This document shows, piece by piece, positions 44,313 through 53,312 of a stretch of 64,000 bases of DNA. The first letter of the stretch is position 1, and each line of letters opens with the position of its first letter. The position numbers and the translations under genes were made by a program. The DNA comes from Janthinobacterium sp. FW305-129 (lineage in GTDB: Bacteria; Pseudomonadota; Gammaproteobacteria; Burkholderiales; Burkholderiaceae_D): positions 496,001 to 560,000 of the forward strand of contig NZ_JACYMM010000002.1 in the NCBI RefSeq assembly GCF_020858115.1. The letters run 5' to 3'. The notes beneath the pieces were generated by a model. That model did no database searches. It was not told the origin of the DNA and was given only the letters and a program-made list of their open reading frames with translations.

Positions 44313-45239
44313 ATGGAATTACGGCACTTGCGCTACTTCGTTGCGGTCGCAGAGGAAAGGAACTTCACGCGGGCCGCCGCGCGCCTGCATATCGCGCAGC
44401 CGCCGTTGAGCCGGCAGATGCAGCAACTGGAAGAAATCCTGGGCGTGGCGCTGATCGAAAAGGGCTCGCGGCCCTTGCGGCTGACGGAAGCGGGCGAGTT
44501 TTTCCTCGCCCATGCGCGGCCCCTGCTCGACCAGGTGCGCGACCTGCAGGCGATGACGCAGCGCGTGGGCAAGCTGGAACGCACGCTGTCGATCGGCTTC
44601 GTCGCCTCGACCCTGTATGGCGAATTGCCCGACATCGTGCACCGCTTTTGCGAGCGCCATCCCGAGGTCGACGTGACCCTGCATGAAATGACGACGGTGC
44701 AGCAGTTGAAGGCCCTGAAGGAAGGCCGCATCGACGTGGGCTTCGGGCGCCTGAAAAGCGAAGACCCCAGCATCCGCCGCATCCTGCTGCGCGAAGAGCG
44801 GCTGGTGGTGGCCCTGCCGCCCGGTCACAGGCTGGCCAAAGGAGAAGGCGGATTGCGCCTGACGGAGCTGGTGCATGAAACCCTGCTCGTGTATCCGAAA
44901 GCACCGCGCCCCAGCTTTGCCGACCAGGTGCTGGCCATGTTCAGCGAAGGCAATGTCACGCCCGGTCCCGTCACGGAAGTGCGGGAGCTGCAGATTTCCA
45001 TGGGACTGGTGGCGGCTGGCCAGGGCGTTTCGATCGTGCCGGAAAGCGTGCAAGCCATGCATCACCGGAACGTCGTGTACCGCAAGCTGGACGACAAGCA
45101 TGCGTTCTCGCCCATTTTATTCAGCATGCGGCATATGGACCGCTCGCCGGAACTGGAAAACCTTCTCGCCGCCGTGTATTCGATCTACGATGAACACGGC
45201 ATCGCGCACGTCAAGGAAAGCCTGTCGCCCTCACGCTGA
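44313..45239 (+). CDS. catR: LysR-family regulator of the cat genes (CatR/BenM type)
   Basis: A 308-residue LysR activator. The winged HTH is MELRHLRYFVAVAEERNFTRAAARLHIAQPPLSRQMQQLEE, almost identical in style to BenM, CatM and CatR. The effector domain includes LSIGFVASTLYGELPDIVHRF and GRIDVGFGRLKSEDPSIRRILL, as in muconate-binding members. The start at 44313 has AAGG 8 bases upstream. It is divergent from catB and overlaps the next, convergent, gene by 9 bp. Confidence 0.92.
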   Translation: MELRHLRYFVAVAEERNFTRAAARLHIAQPPLSRQMQQLEEILGVALIEKGSRPLRLTEAGEFFLAHARPLLDQVRDLQAMTQRVGKLERTLSIGFVASTLYGELPDIVHRFCERHPEVDVTLHEMTTVQQLKALKEGRIDVGFGRLKSEDPSIRRILLREERLVVALPPGHRLAKGEGGLRLTELVHETLLVYPKAPRPSFADQVLAMFSEGNVTPGPVTEVRELQISMGLVAAGQGVSIVPESVQAMHHRNVVYRKLDDKHAFSPILFSMRHMDRSPELENLLAAVYSIYDEHGIAHVKESLSPSR

Positions 45240-45623
45240 CAGCGGCGCGTCGGCCAGCAATGCCGGGCGCAGCGCGCGGATGCGCAGTTCCGTGAAATAG
45301 CCGCCCGCCTCGTTGTAGCGCAGGTAGTGGCGGCCGCAGTCCAGGCAGCGCGCCACCTGGCTCAGGTTGGCGGGATAGTAACGGGGTGCGATAGGCGCAT
45401 CGATGCTGTCATAGCGCGTGCCCTGCGGGTGGTATTCGGCAAACGTCGGTTCCTCGTACGGATCTTCGCGCAGGGTGCCGATTTCTTCAAAGCGGTCCAG
45501 CTCCAGCGAGGTGGGAAGACGCTGCCAGGCATCGAGCAGGACGGCGCAGCAGCTGCATTTTTGCGTGACGCCTGCCGACGTGGCGGCCAGCGTGGACAGG
45601 GCGGGGAAGTCGATGAATATCAT
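45231..45623 (-). CDS. Conserved hypothetical protein with Cys-rich motifs
   Basis: A 130-residue soluble protein that I do not recognise. It has two Cys groups, KCSCC (about residue 24) and ARCLDCGRHYLRYNEAGGYFTE (about 95), spaced as in a zinc-ribbon-like site. Between them are acidic, Tyr/Pro-rich segments (EDPYEEPTFAEYHPQGTRYDS). The start at 45623 is the first reasonable ATG. Its 3' end overlaps that of the convergent catR by 9 bp. Confidence 0.7.
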   Translation of the reverse strand: MIFIDFPALSTLAATSAGVTQKCSCCAVLLDAWQRLPTSLELDRFEEIGTLREDPYEEPTFAEYHPQGTRYDSIDAPIAPRYYPANLSQVARCLDCGRHYLRYNEAGGYFTELRIRALRPALLADAPLSA

Positions 45624-45637
45624 GTTCAGCCAAGGCA

Positions 45638-45676
45638 AAGGGGCGGCCCTTGGCAACGCACCTGGCCGCGCCCCTT
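45638..45676 (-). terminator. GC-rich hairpin after the PepSY gene
   Basis: AAGGGGCGGCC and GGCCGCGCCCCTT pair with a one-base bulge around a 15-base loop, just after the PepSY stop. No T run follows, so its role in termination is uncertain. Confidence 0.35.
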
Positions 45677-45679
45677 ATT

Positions 45680-47020
45680 CTAGCGCAGCCACATCCGGCC
45701 GACACGCGGCCCACATTTTGCCAGCCCCAGTTCCAGCAGCATCAGCATGCAGCCGGAAACGAGCAGCAGCGGCATCAGCGCGCACATGCCGGCCGCCACC
45801 AGCCAGGCCAGCGCGGACGGCGAGGTCCAGGCGCCCGGCAGCAGCTTGGGCAAGCCCAGCGAGCCCGGCAGGCGCCGCTTGAAGAACATCAGCCAGCCCG
45901 ATACCAGCGAGAACAGCACGCTGGCGCCGAACAGCAGCAGCAAGGCCTGGTTCCACCAGCCGAATTCGCCACGGTGGAAGGGGATGCCGATGGCGGTGGC
46001 CTTGCCGAACGCCGTCTGCGCGTCCCATCCCGCATAGTACAAAGGCTTGCCGCTGTAGGCATCGAATTGCAGGTCGAAGCGCAGGGTGGGCTGGCTGCGG
46101 TCGGCCATGGTGGCGCGCCACACATCGTCCTGGCTGGCCGGCGCCGTCAGCTGCACGGCGATGGCGGGCGCATGGCTGCGCGCCACCCGCCACGCATCCT
46201 GCCAGTCGAGCGGAGCGCCCTCCTCGGTCGAGTGCAGGCCGCGCGGCACGGGCGGCGGCGCCTGGCCGCTGACGTCGCGCAGCACGCGGATGCGCGCGCC
46301 CGCCTGCTGGCTCCACGTCAGGCCCGTCGTCAGGATCACGACGCTGACGATGCCGAGCGCGACGCCAAGAAAGGCATGCCACTGGCGCCAGCCATTGCGG
46401 CCCCGCGCGCCCCGCTTCGGCAAACCCGTTTGCGCGCCGCGCGGCCACCACAGCACCACGCCCGTCACCAGCATCACCATCAGCCAGCTGGCCGCCAGCT
46501 CGATCATCCAGCGCCAGCCATCGTTTTGCAGCAGGCGCGAATGCAGCTTTTTCGCCCAGTTGCCGAAGCGTTCACTGCTGGCCAGGCTGCCCAAGACGCG
46601 CGCATCGTAGGGATTCACATACACGATGACGGCTTGCGCCGGCAGGCCGAATTTTGGCTTGACCGGTGCGGCATGCCCGCCATGGCCCGCATGTTCATCC
46701 TGCGCGCCGCCGGGCGGCGCGAACGCCACCGGCACCGCATCGTCCGGCTGAAACGGCGGCACCACGTGCTGCACCGTCCAGCCGCGCGGCGCCGCCTGCT
46801 CCGCTGCCGCCACGGCGGCGTCCAGCGGCAGCATGGACGCTTGCGGCGCCACATGGTCGAGGTGCTGGTATAGCCTGGCCTCGATCTGCGGCGTGAACAC
46901 ATACAAGATGCCCGTCAGGGTGGCCACCAGGGCAAACGGCGAGGCGATCAGCGCGGCCCAGAAGTGGATGCGCCAGTACAGGCTTTTGCGCCGTGCGACA
47001 AGAAAGGTTGCGTCGTCCAT
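45680..47020 (-). CDS. PepSY-associated transmembrane protein (PiuB type)
   Basis: A 446-residue inner-membrane protein with four strong helices (about 22-45, 175-195, 220-240, 355-375) and a further hydrophobic pair at the C-terminus. PepSY-like periplasmic parts and the FHRGEFGWWNQALLLLFGASVLFSLVSG segment are typical. A His-rich stretch DEHAGHGGHAAP (about residue 110) could bind copper. Such proteins are thought to be flavin- or heme-linked reductases acting on metals delivered by TonB receptors. The start at 47020 has GAGG upstream and lies 8 bp after the TonB receptor stop. Confidence 0.85.
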   Translation of the reverse strand: MDDATFLVARRKSLYWRIHFWAALIASPFALVATLTGILYVFTPQIEARLYQHLDHVAPQASMLPLDAAVAAAEQAAPRGWTVQHVVPPFQPDDAVPVAFAPPGGAQDEHAGHGGHAAPVKPKFGLPAQAVIVYVNPYDARVLGSLASSERFGNWAKKLHSRLLQNDGWRWMIELAASWLMVMLVTGVVLWWPRGAQTGLPKRGARGRNGWRQWHAFLGVALGIVSVVILTTGLTWSQQAGARIRVLRDVSGQAPPPVPRGLHSTEEGAPLDWQDAWRVARSHAPAIAVQLTAPASQDDVWRATMADRSQPTLRFDLQFDAYSGKPLYYAGWDAQTAFGKATAIGIPFHRGEFGWWNQALLLLFGASVLFSLVSGWLMFFKRRLPGSLGLPKLLPGAWTSPSALAWLVAAGMCALMPLLLVSGCMLMLLELGLAKCGPRVGRMWLR

Positions 47021-47028
47021 GGCCATCC

Positions 47029-49140
47029 TCACATTCCGCCATAGGTATAGGCCAGGCCCAGCATCACGCTGCGCGGCGCACCGGGCGTGTACTGGTTCTG
47101 GCTGTTCGGCGCATAGCTGCCCGTGCCCGCATAGCTGCTGCTGGCCGAATCGGCATAGCGCTTATCGGCCACATTGCGTACCTGCGCCCACGCGTCCAGG
47201 CCACGCGCAAGCTGGTAGCTGGCGCGCAGGTTCAGCAAGGCGTGGCCCTTGTACTCCACCGTGTTGGCATTGTTCATCCAGTAGCGGCCCTGGTGCACGG
47301 CTTCGAGTGCGATACGCGCGCCCGTCACGGGCTTGTAGCCGATCTCGAACGAGGTGATGTCGCGCGGCGCCTGCGGCATGGTGCGGCCACTGTAATCGAG
47401 GCTGGCGGAGACCTGATAGCGCAGGTAGCGGTGGCGCGCGATGGCCGTGGCGAAGCGCGCGTCGAACGGGCCGCCGTCGTAGTTCAGGCCCAACTCCAGG
47501 CCTTCGCTGCGCGTGCGTCCCGCATTGCGGTTTTCGCTGTTGCCCGGCGAGAGCGTGTAGCTGACGATGGTGTCGCGCCCATCGAGGCGGTACAGGGCCG
47601 TGTCGAGTTTCAAGCGGCCCTGCAAAAAGGCCCAGCGCAAGCCCAGTTCATAGTTGTTGTAGACGGACGGCTGCAAATCGGCGATGCCCGTCTTGCCATA
47701 CAGCTGGCTCACTTCGGGCGGCGTGAAGCCCTGGCTGACGTTCGCATACGCGCTGCCCGCATGGCCGATGGCGTAGGTGGCGCCCAGCTTCGGACTCGCG
47801 TGCGAAAAACTGCGCGACTCGTCGGGCGCGCCGTAATTGACGCTGCCGCCCGGCGCCACCTTGTTGTGGTAATCGTAGCGGATGGCGTCCGAACGGCCGC
47901 CCAGCACCACGCGCGTGCCCGCCAGCGGAGACCATTCCCACTGCGCGAAGACGGCCGTGTTCAAAATGTCCGTCTGGTAGTCGCGCACGCCTTGCGGATT
48001 GGCCGCATTGGCCAGCGTATAGCGCAGGTAGCGCCCTGTGGCGGCATCGCGCACGATGGACAGATTGTCGCTGACAAAGGAATTGTCGCTCCTGTCCACG
48101 TACACGCCAGCGATCAGGCGCGAACGCAGCCACGAGAATTCCTGCTGGTGTTTCACATCCAGGCCCAGCGAATCGACGTGGTTGTTGTTGATGACGCCCT
48201 TGCACTTCAGCCCCACGCAACTTCCTATGGAATACGCGGGAATCTGCCCATGGTCGTTCTTGCGCGTAAACACGGTGACGGTGCTCGTGCCATGCGCTGT
48301 CGTCGCGCCCTCCCACGCCAGATTCATGCGCGTGGTCTTGTCCTTGCGATAGGTGAAAGTGTTCAGGCTCTTGCCGGGATTGCTGCGGTAATCGTTCTCG
48401 AACAGACTGCCCGTCATGGCCGCATCGAGATCCGTGTGGACGATGGTGGCGCGCAGCTGCGAGGTGGGGCTGAGCGCATAGTCGGCGCGCAGCGAGAACG
48501 AATCCTTGTCGCCATAGCTGTACTCTTGCCAGTTGTCGCGCGAACGGCGCGAACTGTAATGGGAAAAGCGCAGTCCCAGCGGCCCCCAGGTATCGCTGGC
48601 GGACGTGTCGTAGCGGGTGAAGCCGCCCACATTATCGCGCCGCACACCCACCTTGGCCGTCGGCGTGGCGCTGGCGCCGGCCGTGAGGAAATTCACGGCG
48701 CCGCCGACGGCATTGCTGCCGTACAGCGACGAGGCGGCGCCCTTTACCACTTCCACGCCGCTGGCGCCCGCCATGTTCATCTCGTTGAGCGAGTTGTGGT
48801 TGAAGACGCCCAGCGGGCGGATGGGTATGCCGTCTTCCAGGTACTGGTAGACGGCATTCGTGCCGATGGGCTGGCGGATGCTCATGCTGTGCTGCTCGTT
48901 GCCCAGGTCATTCCAGTACACGCCGGCGATGCGGTTGAGGATATCGCCCATGGTCCTGGGCTTGTCGCGCTCCAGGGTCTTGGCGTTGACGACGCCGATG
49001 GCCTGCGGCGTCTCGGACAGCCACGATTGCGCGCGCGAGCCGGAAACGACGACGGTGTCGATGGCGTGATCGGATTGCGCCCGCGCGCAGGGGTAAGCCA
49101 CGGTGCCGGCCAAGGCCAGCACCAACAGTTTCTTGTTCAT
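47029..49140 (-). CDS. TonB-dependent receptor, probably copper-related
   Basis: A 703-residue outer-membrane receptor with a signal peptide (cleavage at CARAQ, residue 22), TonB box TVVVSGSR, plug (ETPQAIGVVNAKTLERDKPRTMGDILNRIAGV to LYGSNAVGGAVNFLT) and a 22-strand type barrel ending LAYTYGGM. It resembles OprC-like receptors in context: a DUF2946 gene precedes it and a PepSY gene follows 8 bp later. Metal specificity is inferred from those neighbours. Confidence 0.9.
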   Translation of the reverse strand: MNKKLLVLALAGTVAYPCARAQSDHAIDTVVVSGSRAQSWLSETPQAIGVVNAKTLERDKPRTMGDILNRIAGVYWNDLGNEQHSMSIRQPIGTNAVYQYLEDGIPIRPLGVFNHNSLNEMNMAGASGVEVVKGAASSLYGSNAVGGAVNFLTAGASATPTAKVGVRRDNVGGFTRYDTSASDTWGPLGLRFSHYSSRRSRDNWQEYSYGDKDSFSLRADYALSPTSQLRATIVHTDLDAAMTGSLFENDYRSNPGKSLNTFTYRKDKTTRMNLAWEGATTAHGTSTVTVFTRKNDHGQIPAYSIGSCVGLKCKGVINNNHVDSLGLDVKHQQEFSWLRSRLIAGVYVDRSDNSFVSDNLSIVRDAATGRYLRYTLANAANPQGVRDYQTDILNTAVFAQWEWSPLAGTRVVLGGRSDAIRYDYHNKVAPGGSVNYGAPDESRSFSHASPKLGATYAIGHAGSAYANVSQGFTPPEVSQLYGKTGIADLQPSVYNNYELGLRWAFLQGRLKLDTALYRLDGRDTIVSYTLSPGNSENRNAGRTRSEGLELGLNYDGGPFDARFATAIARHRYLRYQVSASLDYSGRTMPQAPRDITSFEIGYKPVTGARIALEAVHQGRYWMNNANTVEYKGHALLNLRASYQLARGLDAWAQVRNVADKRYADSASSSYAGTGSYAPNSQNQYTPGAPRSVMLGLAYTYGGM

Positions 49141-49218
49141 GTGATTCTCGTTTAAGTGTGCGGATGCTGCCCCGTCGCACTGGAAGGCGCGCAGGGCAAG
49201 TACTAAAAATGCAAAAAC

Positions 49219-49626
49219 TTAAATGAGACGGGGCGGCGCGCGCGACTGCGCGGTGGACCAGATGAACAGCGGGGATGGGGATTGGTAGTACAGGGCCGGG
49301 AAAATCGCCGTGCCGCTGGCCACAAGCAGCGGCAGCACGGGGCTGGCCGGCGGCAGGCCGACGGAACCCGCATGCGTGGAACAGAAGGCACAATGCTCCA
49401 TCTGCATGGCCTTGCCGCCGGATTTGCCATCGGCGGCGCCGTCATCGGCCTGATCAAGCTGCACAAAACGGATGCCGGCCACCGAGCAGATTTCCGCCCA
49501 GCCGGAGCCGGATTCCTGCTTGGCGTTGGCGACGGCCTGGGAAATCGATGGCGCGAGCGCCGCCAGCAGGATCGCGAAACAGGCGATCCAGGCGGCAAAG
49601 CGGCGCGTGAACAAGGTCATTCCCAT
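49219..49626 (-). CDS. DUF2946 family protein
   Basis: A 135-residue protein with a hydrophobic N-terminus (FAAWIACFAILLAALAPSISQA) and the family motif MEHCAFCSTHAGS in the middle, preceded by an ICSVAGIRFVQ segment. A second hydrophobic helix (about 95-115) is present. The Met/His/Cys motif suggests copper binding. DUF2946 genes habitually sit next to copper TonB receptors. It lies 78 bp upstream of the receptor gene on the same strand. Confidence 0.85.
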   Translation of the reverse strand: MGMTLFTRRFAAWIACFAILLAALAPSISQAVANAKQESGSGWAEICSVAGIRFVQLDQADDGAADGKSGGKAMQMEHCAFCSTHAGSVGLPPASPVLPLLVASGTAIFPALYYQSPSPLFIWSTAQSRAPPRLI

Positions 49627-49673
49627 GGCCGCATTTTACCAGCGGCCGCCGGGACTGGGTAGCGGAAAGCGGC

Positions 49674-50270
49674 TCAGGCGGCCGGGCAGGCGGCGCTGCC
49701 GTTGTCAAAAGCGCGCACGACGCTGGCCGCATCGGCGGCGATGCGGTTCACGGCGCGGCGGTGACCGAGCACCAGTTCATCATAGCCGGCGCCCACCTTT
49801 TCATTGGCGATCGTGCGGCAAGTGACCACCTTGCCGCTGGCCAGCTGGCGCACGCTCCACACGGCATCGATCAGCGCATACTGGCCCATCACGGACTCGA
49901 AACGCTGCACATTGGTGCTGATGCGGTACACGGGCAGATTGTCCGGATGCGGCGTGCGGAACACGTCGATGGCGCCCAGGTCGTTCGTCACGGCCGTCGA
50001 CAGGGCCTGTCCGATCTCGCCAGCCAGCGGCCCCGCCCAGCGCTGCTGCTCCAGCAATTCGATGCGCCCCGACGGCGCCGTCACGACGAACTGGTTGCGG
50101 CTCACCTGCTGCGGCACGCTGACGGCCAGCACCTCGACATAGTATTTCACGGGCTTGGCCGGCTGCGCGTCGGCGCCGCCGCTGAGCGTATAGAAATGCT
50201 CGGGCTGGGGCGTGGAGCAGGCGCCCAGCAGGCTGGCCGCCAGCAGCGCGGCAAACATCGGCTTCATCAT
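49674..50270 (-). CDS. pqiC: PqiC family outer-membrane lipoprotein
   Basis: A 198-residue lipoprotein with lipobox LLGACS (lipidated Cys18) and the ABC-transport auxiliary domain: HFYTLSGG, VSVPQQVSRNQFVVTAPSGRIELLEQQRWAGPLAGEI. It should anchor the PqiB tunnel at the outer membrane. Its start overlaps the pqiB stop by 4 bp. Confidence 0.92.
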   Translation of the reverse strand: MMKPMFAALLAASLLGACSTPQPEHFYTLSGGADAQPAKPVKYYVEVLAVSVPQQVSRNQFVVTAPSGRIELLEQQRWAGPLAGEIGQALSTAVTNDLGAIDVFRTPHPDNLPVYRISTNVQRFESVMGQYALIDAVWSVRQLASGKVVTCRTIANEKVGAGYDELVLGHRRAVNRIAADAASVVRAFDNGSAACPAA

Positions 50271-51898
50271 TTTTTTTCATCTCCTTTTTTACCGCGGATC
50301 AGGGACTCGGGATGGCGTTCCAGGTAATCCGACAGGGCATTGAGCGATTGCAGGGTTTGCGTCAGCTGCTGCAAGGCCTGGCGCACGTCCGACTGCAGCG
50401 GCGAATCCTTCTGCAGCACCTGTTCGGCCGTGCCAAAGGTCTGCTTCGCCGCCGTCAGGGTGTCGCGCATTTCCGGCACCACCTGGCCGTCGATCTGCTT
50501 GAACAACACATTGGCCTGCTTGATCGTGGCGTTCAGGTTATTGCCGATCTCCGCATACGGTACCTGATCGAGCTTGCGGGCGATGCTGGCGATCTGCGTC
50601 TGCAATTCATCGAGGGTGTTCGGCACGGTCGGCACTTCCAGCGGATACCTGTTCGGATCGAGCGCCACCTTCGGCGCTTTCGGGAAGAAGTCCAGCGCGA
50701 TATACAGCTGGCTGGTGAGCAGGTTGCCCGTGCGTAGCTGCGCGCGCAAGCCGCGGCTGACCATGCGTTCGAGCAGCTGGTGGCCGGCCGAGCCTTCCTC
50801 ATCGTCGACGGCCGCCTTGAAGCGCATGCCCAGGCGGGCCGGGTACAGATTGACGGTGACGGGCATGCGGAAGTTCTTCTTCACGGGGTCGAACTCGATG
50901 CCGACCGAGCGCACCTCGCCCAGCACGATGCCGCGGAAATCCACCGTGGCGCCGGGCTGCAAGCCGCGCAGGGACTGGTCGAAATAGAATACGGTGGTGA
51001 TGGCCTCGCCATCGGGCTCGCGCATGGCGCTCGCCTCGTCGGCCGCCAGGCGGTAATTGGTGCCGGCCGGCGCCGGTTCGACGGGCTTGCGGCCGTTTTC
51101 CGCCTCGAAGGCGATGCCGCCCACCAGCATGGCGGCCAGCGATTGCGTATTCAATTTGAAGCCATTGGAATCGAGGCGCACGTCGACGCCGCTGGCATGC
51201 CACCAGCGCGCATCCTTGCCGACGAACTGGTCGTACGGCGCGTTCACGAAGACCGACATGGTGATGCCGTTGCCATCCTTGTCCAGCGCGAAGCTGACCA
51301 CCTTACCCACCCGCAGGCGGTGGAAGAACAGGGGCGAGCCCACGTCGACTGAGCCAAGGCTGTCCGCATGCAGGGTGTACAGCTTGCCCTTCTGGTCGCC
51401 GGCCACGGCGGGCGGACTCTCCATGCCGATGAAGTTCTCTTTCTTCTGTTCCGACTTGCCCGTGTCGACGCCGATGTAGGCGCCCGACAGCAAGGTGCCC
51501 AGGCCCGTCACGCCGCTGGCGCCGATCTGCGGGCGCACCACCCAGAAGCGCGAATCGGCGGTGGCGAAGCGGCGCGCCTCCTTGCTCATGTCGATCGTCA
51601 CGAGCACCTTGCTCAAGTCGTCGCCCAGGGTGATGGCGCGCACCTGGCCGATATCGACGTCCTTGTACTTGACCTTGGTCTTGCCCGGCTCCAGGCCTTC
51701 GGCGCTCTTGAAGCTGACCGTCACCGTGGGTCCCTGGTCGAGGATGGACTTGGCGGCCAGGCCGGCGCCGATCAGCGCGGCCAGCAACGGGATGAGCCAC
51801 ACCAGCGACGGCAGCCAGCGGCTGCCCTGTTCCACATCGGGTTCCGGCAATGGACGGCCACCCGTTTCGGCAAGGCCGCCCGCTTCTTTGTCAGACAT
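50267..51898 (-). CDS. pqiB: MCE-domain lipid transport protein PqiB
   Basis: A 543-residue periplasmic protein anchored by one N-terminal helix (about 28-52). Three MCE domains follow, starting VTVSFKSAEGLEPGKTKVKYKDVDIGQV, LYTLHADSLGSVDVGSPLFFHRLRVGKV and FYFDQSLRGLQPGATVDFRGIVLGEV. A C-terminal helix stretch (about 430-525) forms the coiled-coil needle. PqiB makes a tunnel for phospholipid movement between membranes. The start at 51898 has GGAG upstream and overlaps pqiA by 8 bp. Confidence 0.95.
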   Translation of the reverse strand: MSDKEAGGLAETGGRPLPEPDVEQGSRWLPSLVWLIPLLAALIGAGLAAKSILDQGPTVTVSFKSAEGLEPGKTKVKYKDVDIGQVRAITLGDDLSKVLVTIDMSKEARRFATADSRFWVVRPQIGASGVTGLGTLLSGAYIGVDTGKSEQKKENFIGMESPPAVAGDQKGKLYTLHADSLGSVDVGSPLFFHRLRVGKVVSFALDKDGNGITMSVFVNAPYDQFVGKDARWWHASGVDVRLDSNGFKLNTQSLAAMLVGGIAFEAENGRKPVEPAPAGTNYRLAADEASAMREPDGEAITTVFYFDQSLRGLQPGATVDFRGIVLGEVRSVGIEFDPVKKNFRMPVTVNLYPARLGMRFKAAVDDEEGSAGHQLLERMVSRGLRAQLRTGNLLTSQLYIALDFFPKAPKVALDPNRYPLEVPTVPNTLDELQTQIASIARKLDQVPYAEIGNNLNATIKQANVLFKQIDGQVVPEMRDTLTAAKQTFGTAEQVLQKDSPLQSDVRQALQQLTQTLQSLNALSDYLERHPESLIRGKKGDEKK

Positions 51899-53222
51899 GC
51901 TGTTCTCCAATCACTGTATTGTTTCCGGTATTTGCCACCACCACGGGTTCTTCCTCGCCAGGCACCTGCCCATCGACAGGGTCCCAGATCAGGCGCGGGT
52001 CGAACTGCATCGCCGCCAGCATGGTCAGCACCACCACCGCGCCGAAGGCCAGCGCGCCGGGTCCGGCCGTGATCACGGCCAGCGACTTGAAGCGCACCAG
52101 CGCCACCGTCAGGGTGACGACAAAGATGTCGAGCATGGACCAGCGGCCGATGAATTCGACCATGCGGTACAGGATGGTGCGCTGGCGCGGCCGCCAGCGC
52201 GAACGCCGCTGCGCCGTGAACGCCAGCAGCGCCAGCACGCCCAGTTTCAACATTGGCACGACCACGCTGGCGATGAAAATGATGATGGCCAGGCCCTTCG
52301 AGCCGCTGGTCCAGAACAGCACCACGCCGCTCATGATGGTGTCGTCCTGCGCGCCGAACAGCGATTGCGTCACCATCACGGGCAGCAGGTTGGCGGGAAT
52401 GTAGAGGATCATGGCGGCGATCAGCAAGGCCCAGGTGCGGTTGATGCTGTCCGGTTTGCGCACGTGCAGGGCCGTGCCGCAGCGCACGCACGCCAGATGC
52501 CTGCCCTTGCCCGCAGGCGGCGCCACCAGGCCGCAAGCATGGCAGGGCACCACCTTTTCACCGGGCGCGAAAGCCTTGTAGCGGATGCCGGGCAGCGCTT
52601 GGCGGGTCAGGTCGTCGCCCAGGTTCCACAGGGCCTTGGGGTCGAACGAGACGACGATGGCCAGCAGCACGGTGAGCGCGCCAAACGCGAACAGGCCAGG
52701 TTGCGGCAGCACCGTAGCCAGGCTGGTCATCTTGACGACGGTGATCAGAATGCCGATCATCAGCACTTCCGTCATGCCCCATTCGCGCGCCGTCTGCACG
52801 GCGCGCAGCACGCGGTTGAATCCCGGTACCTTGACGCCGCCGCGCAGCCCCAGCGCCACGTACAGCAGGGAACCGAGTTCGATGGCGGGAAAGAGGATGG
52901 TAAACAGGAAAACCATCGTCGCCACGATGTGCATCTGCTCGTACCACAGCACGCGGATGGAGCCGAGCAAGGTGGCGCTGGAAGTGAGGCCATTGACGTC
53001 GAGTTCGACGATGGGGAAAAACTGGGCGATCAGGAAGACAAAGGCGGCGCCCAGCGTGAGCGCCACCACCTTGCTCAATTCGGCCGATGCGCCGCGCACG
53101 TGGGCGCCGCGGTACAGCACCGAGCGGCAACGGATGCAGCGCGCCTTTTCGCGGGGACGCAGCGGACGTTTGCGGTACAGCACGCCGCAGTCATGACAGC
53201 TAATCAGGTCGTATCGGTGCAC
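51891..53222 (-). CDS. pqiA: Paraquat-inducible membrane protein PqiA
   Basis: A 443-residue inner-membrane protein made of two homologous PqiA halves. Each begins with a zinc-ribbon: CHDCGVLYRKRPLRPREKARC and CHACGLVAPPAGKGRHLAC, followed by four helices. The pqiA-pqiB-pqiC order and overlaps match the known lipid-transport operon. In E. coli this operon is under SoxRS and RpoS control; no SoxS site was identified here. Confidence 0.94.
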   Translation of the reverse strand: MHRYDLISCHDCGVLYRKRPLRPREKARCIRCRSVLYRGAHVRGASAELSKVVALTLGAAFVFLIAQFFPIVELDVNGLTSSATLLGSIRVLWYEQMHIVATMVFLFTILFPAIELGSLLYVALGLRGGVKVPGFNRVLRAVQTAREWGMTEVLMIGILITVVKMTSLATVLPQPGLFAFGALTVLLAIVVSFDPKALWNLGDDLTRQALPGIRYKAFAPGEKVVPCHACGLVAPPAGKGRHLACVRCGTALHVRKPDSINRTWALLIAAMILYIPANLLPVMVTQSLFGAQDDTIMSGVVLFWTSGSKGLAIIIFIASVVVPMLKLGVLALLAFTAQRRSRWRPRQRTILYRMVEFIGRWSMLDIFVVTLTVALVRFKSLAVITAGPGALAFGAVVVLTMLAAMQFDPRLIWDPVDGQVPGEEEPVVVANTGNNTVIGEQHV

Positions 53223-53312
53223 AGTGTGAAGTTTGCCGGCGCGGGGAAGCGCGACTATCCCATGTCAATGCCAGCCATCATGACAGAATTGGCATCTTCC
53301 TGCACTATGGCA

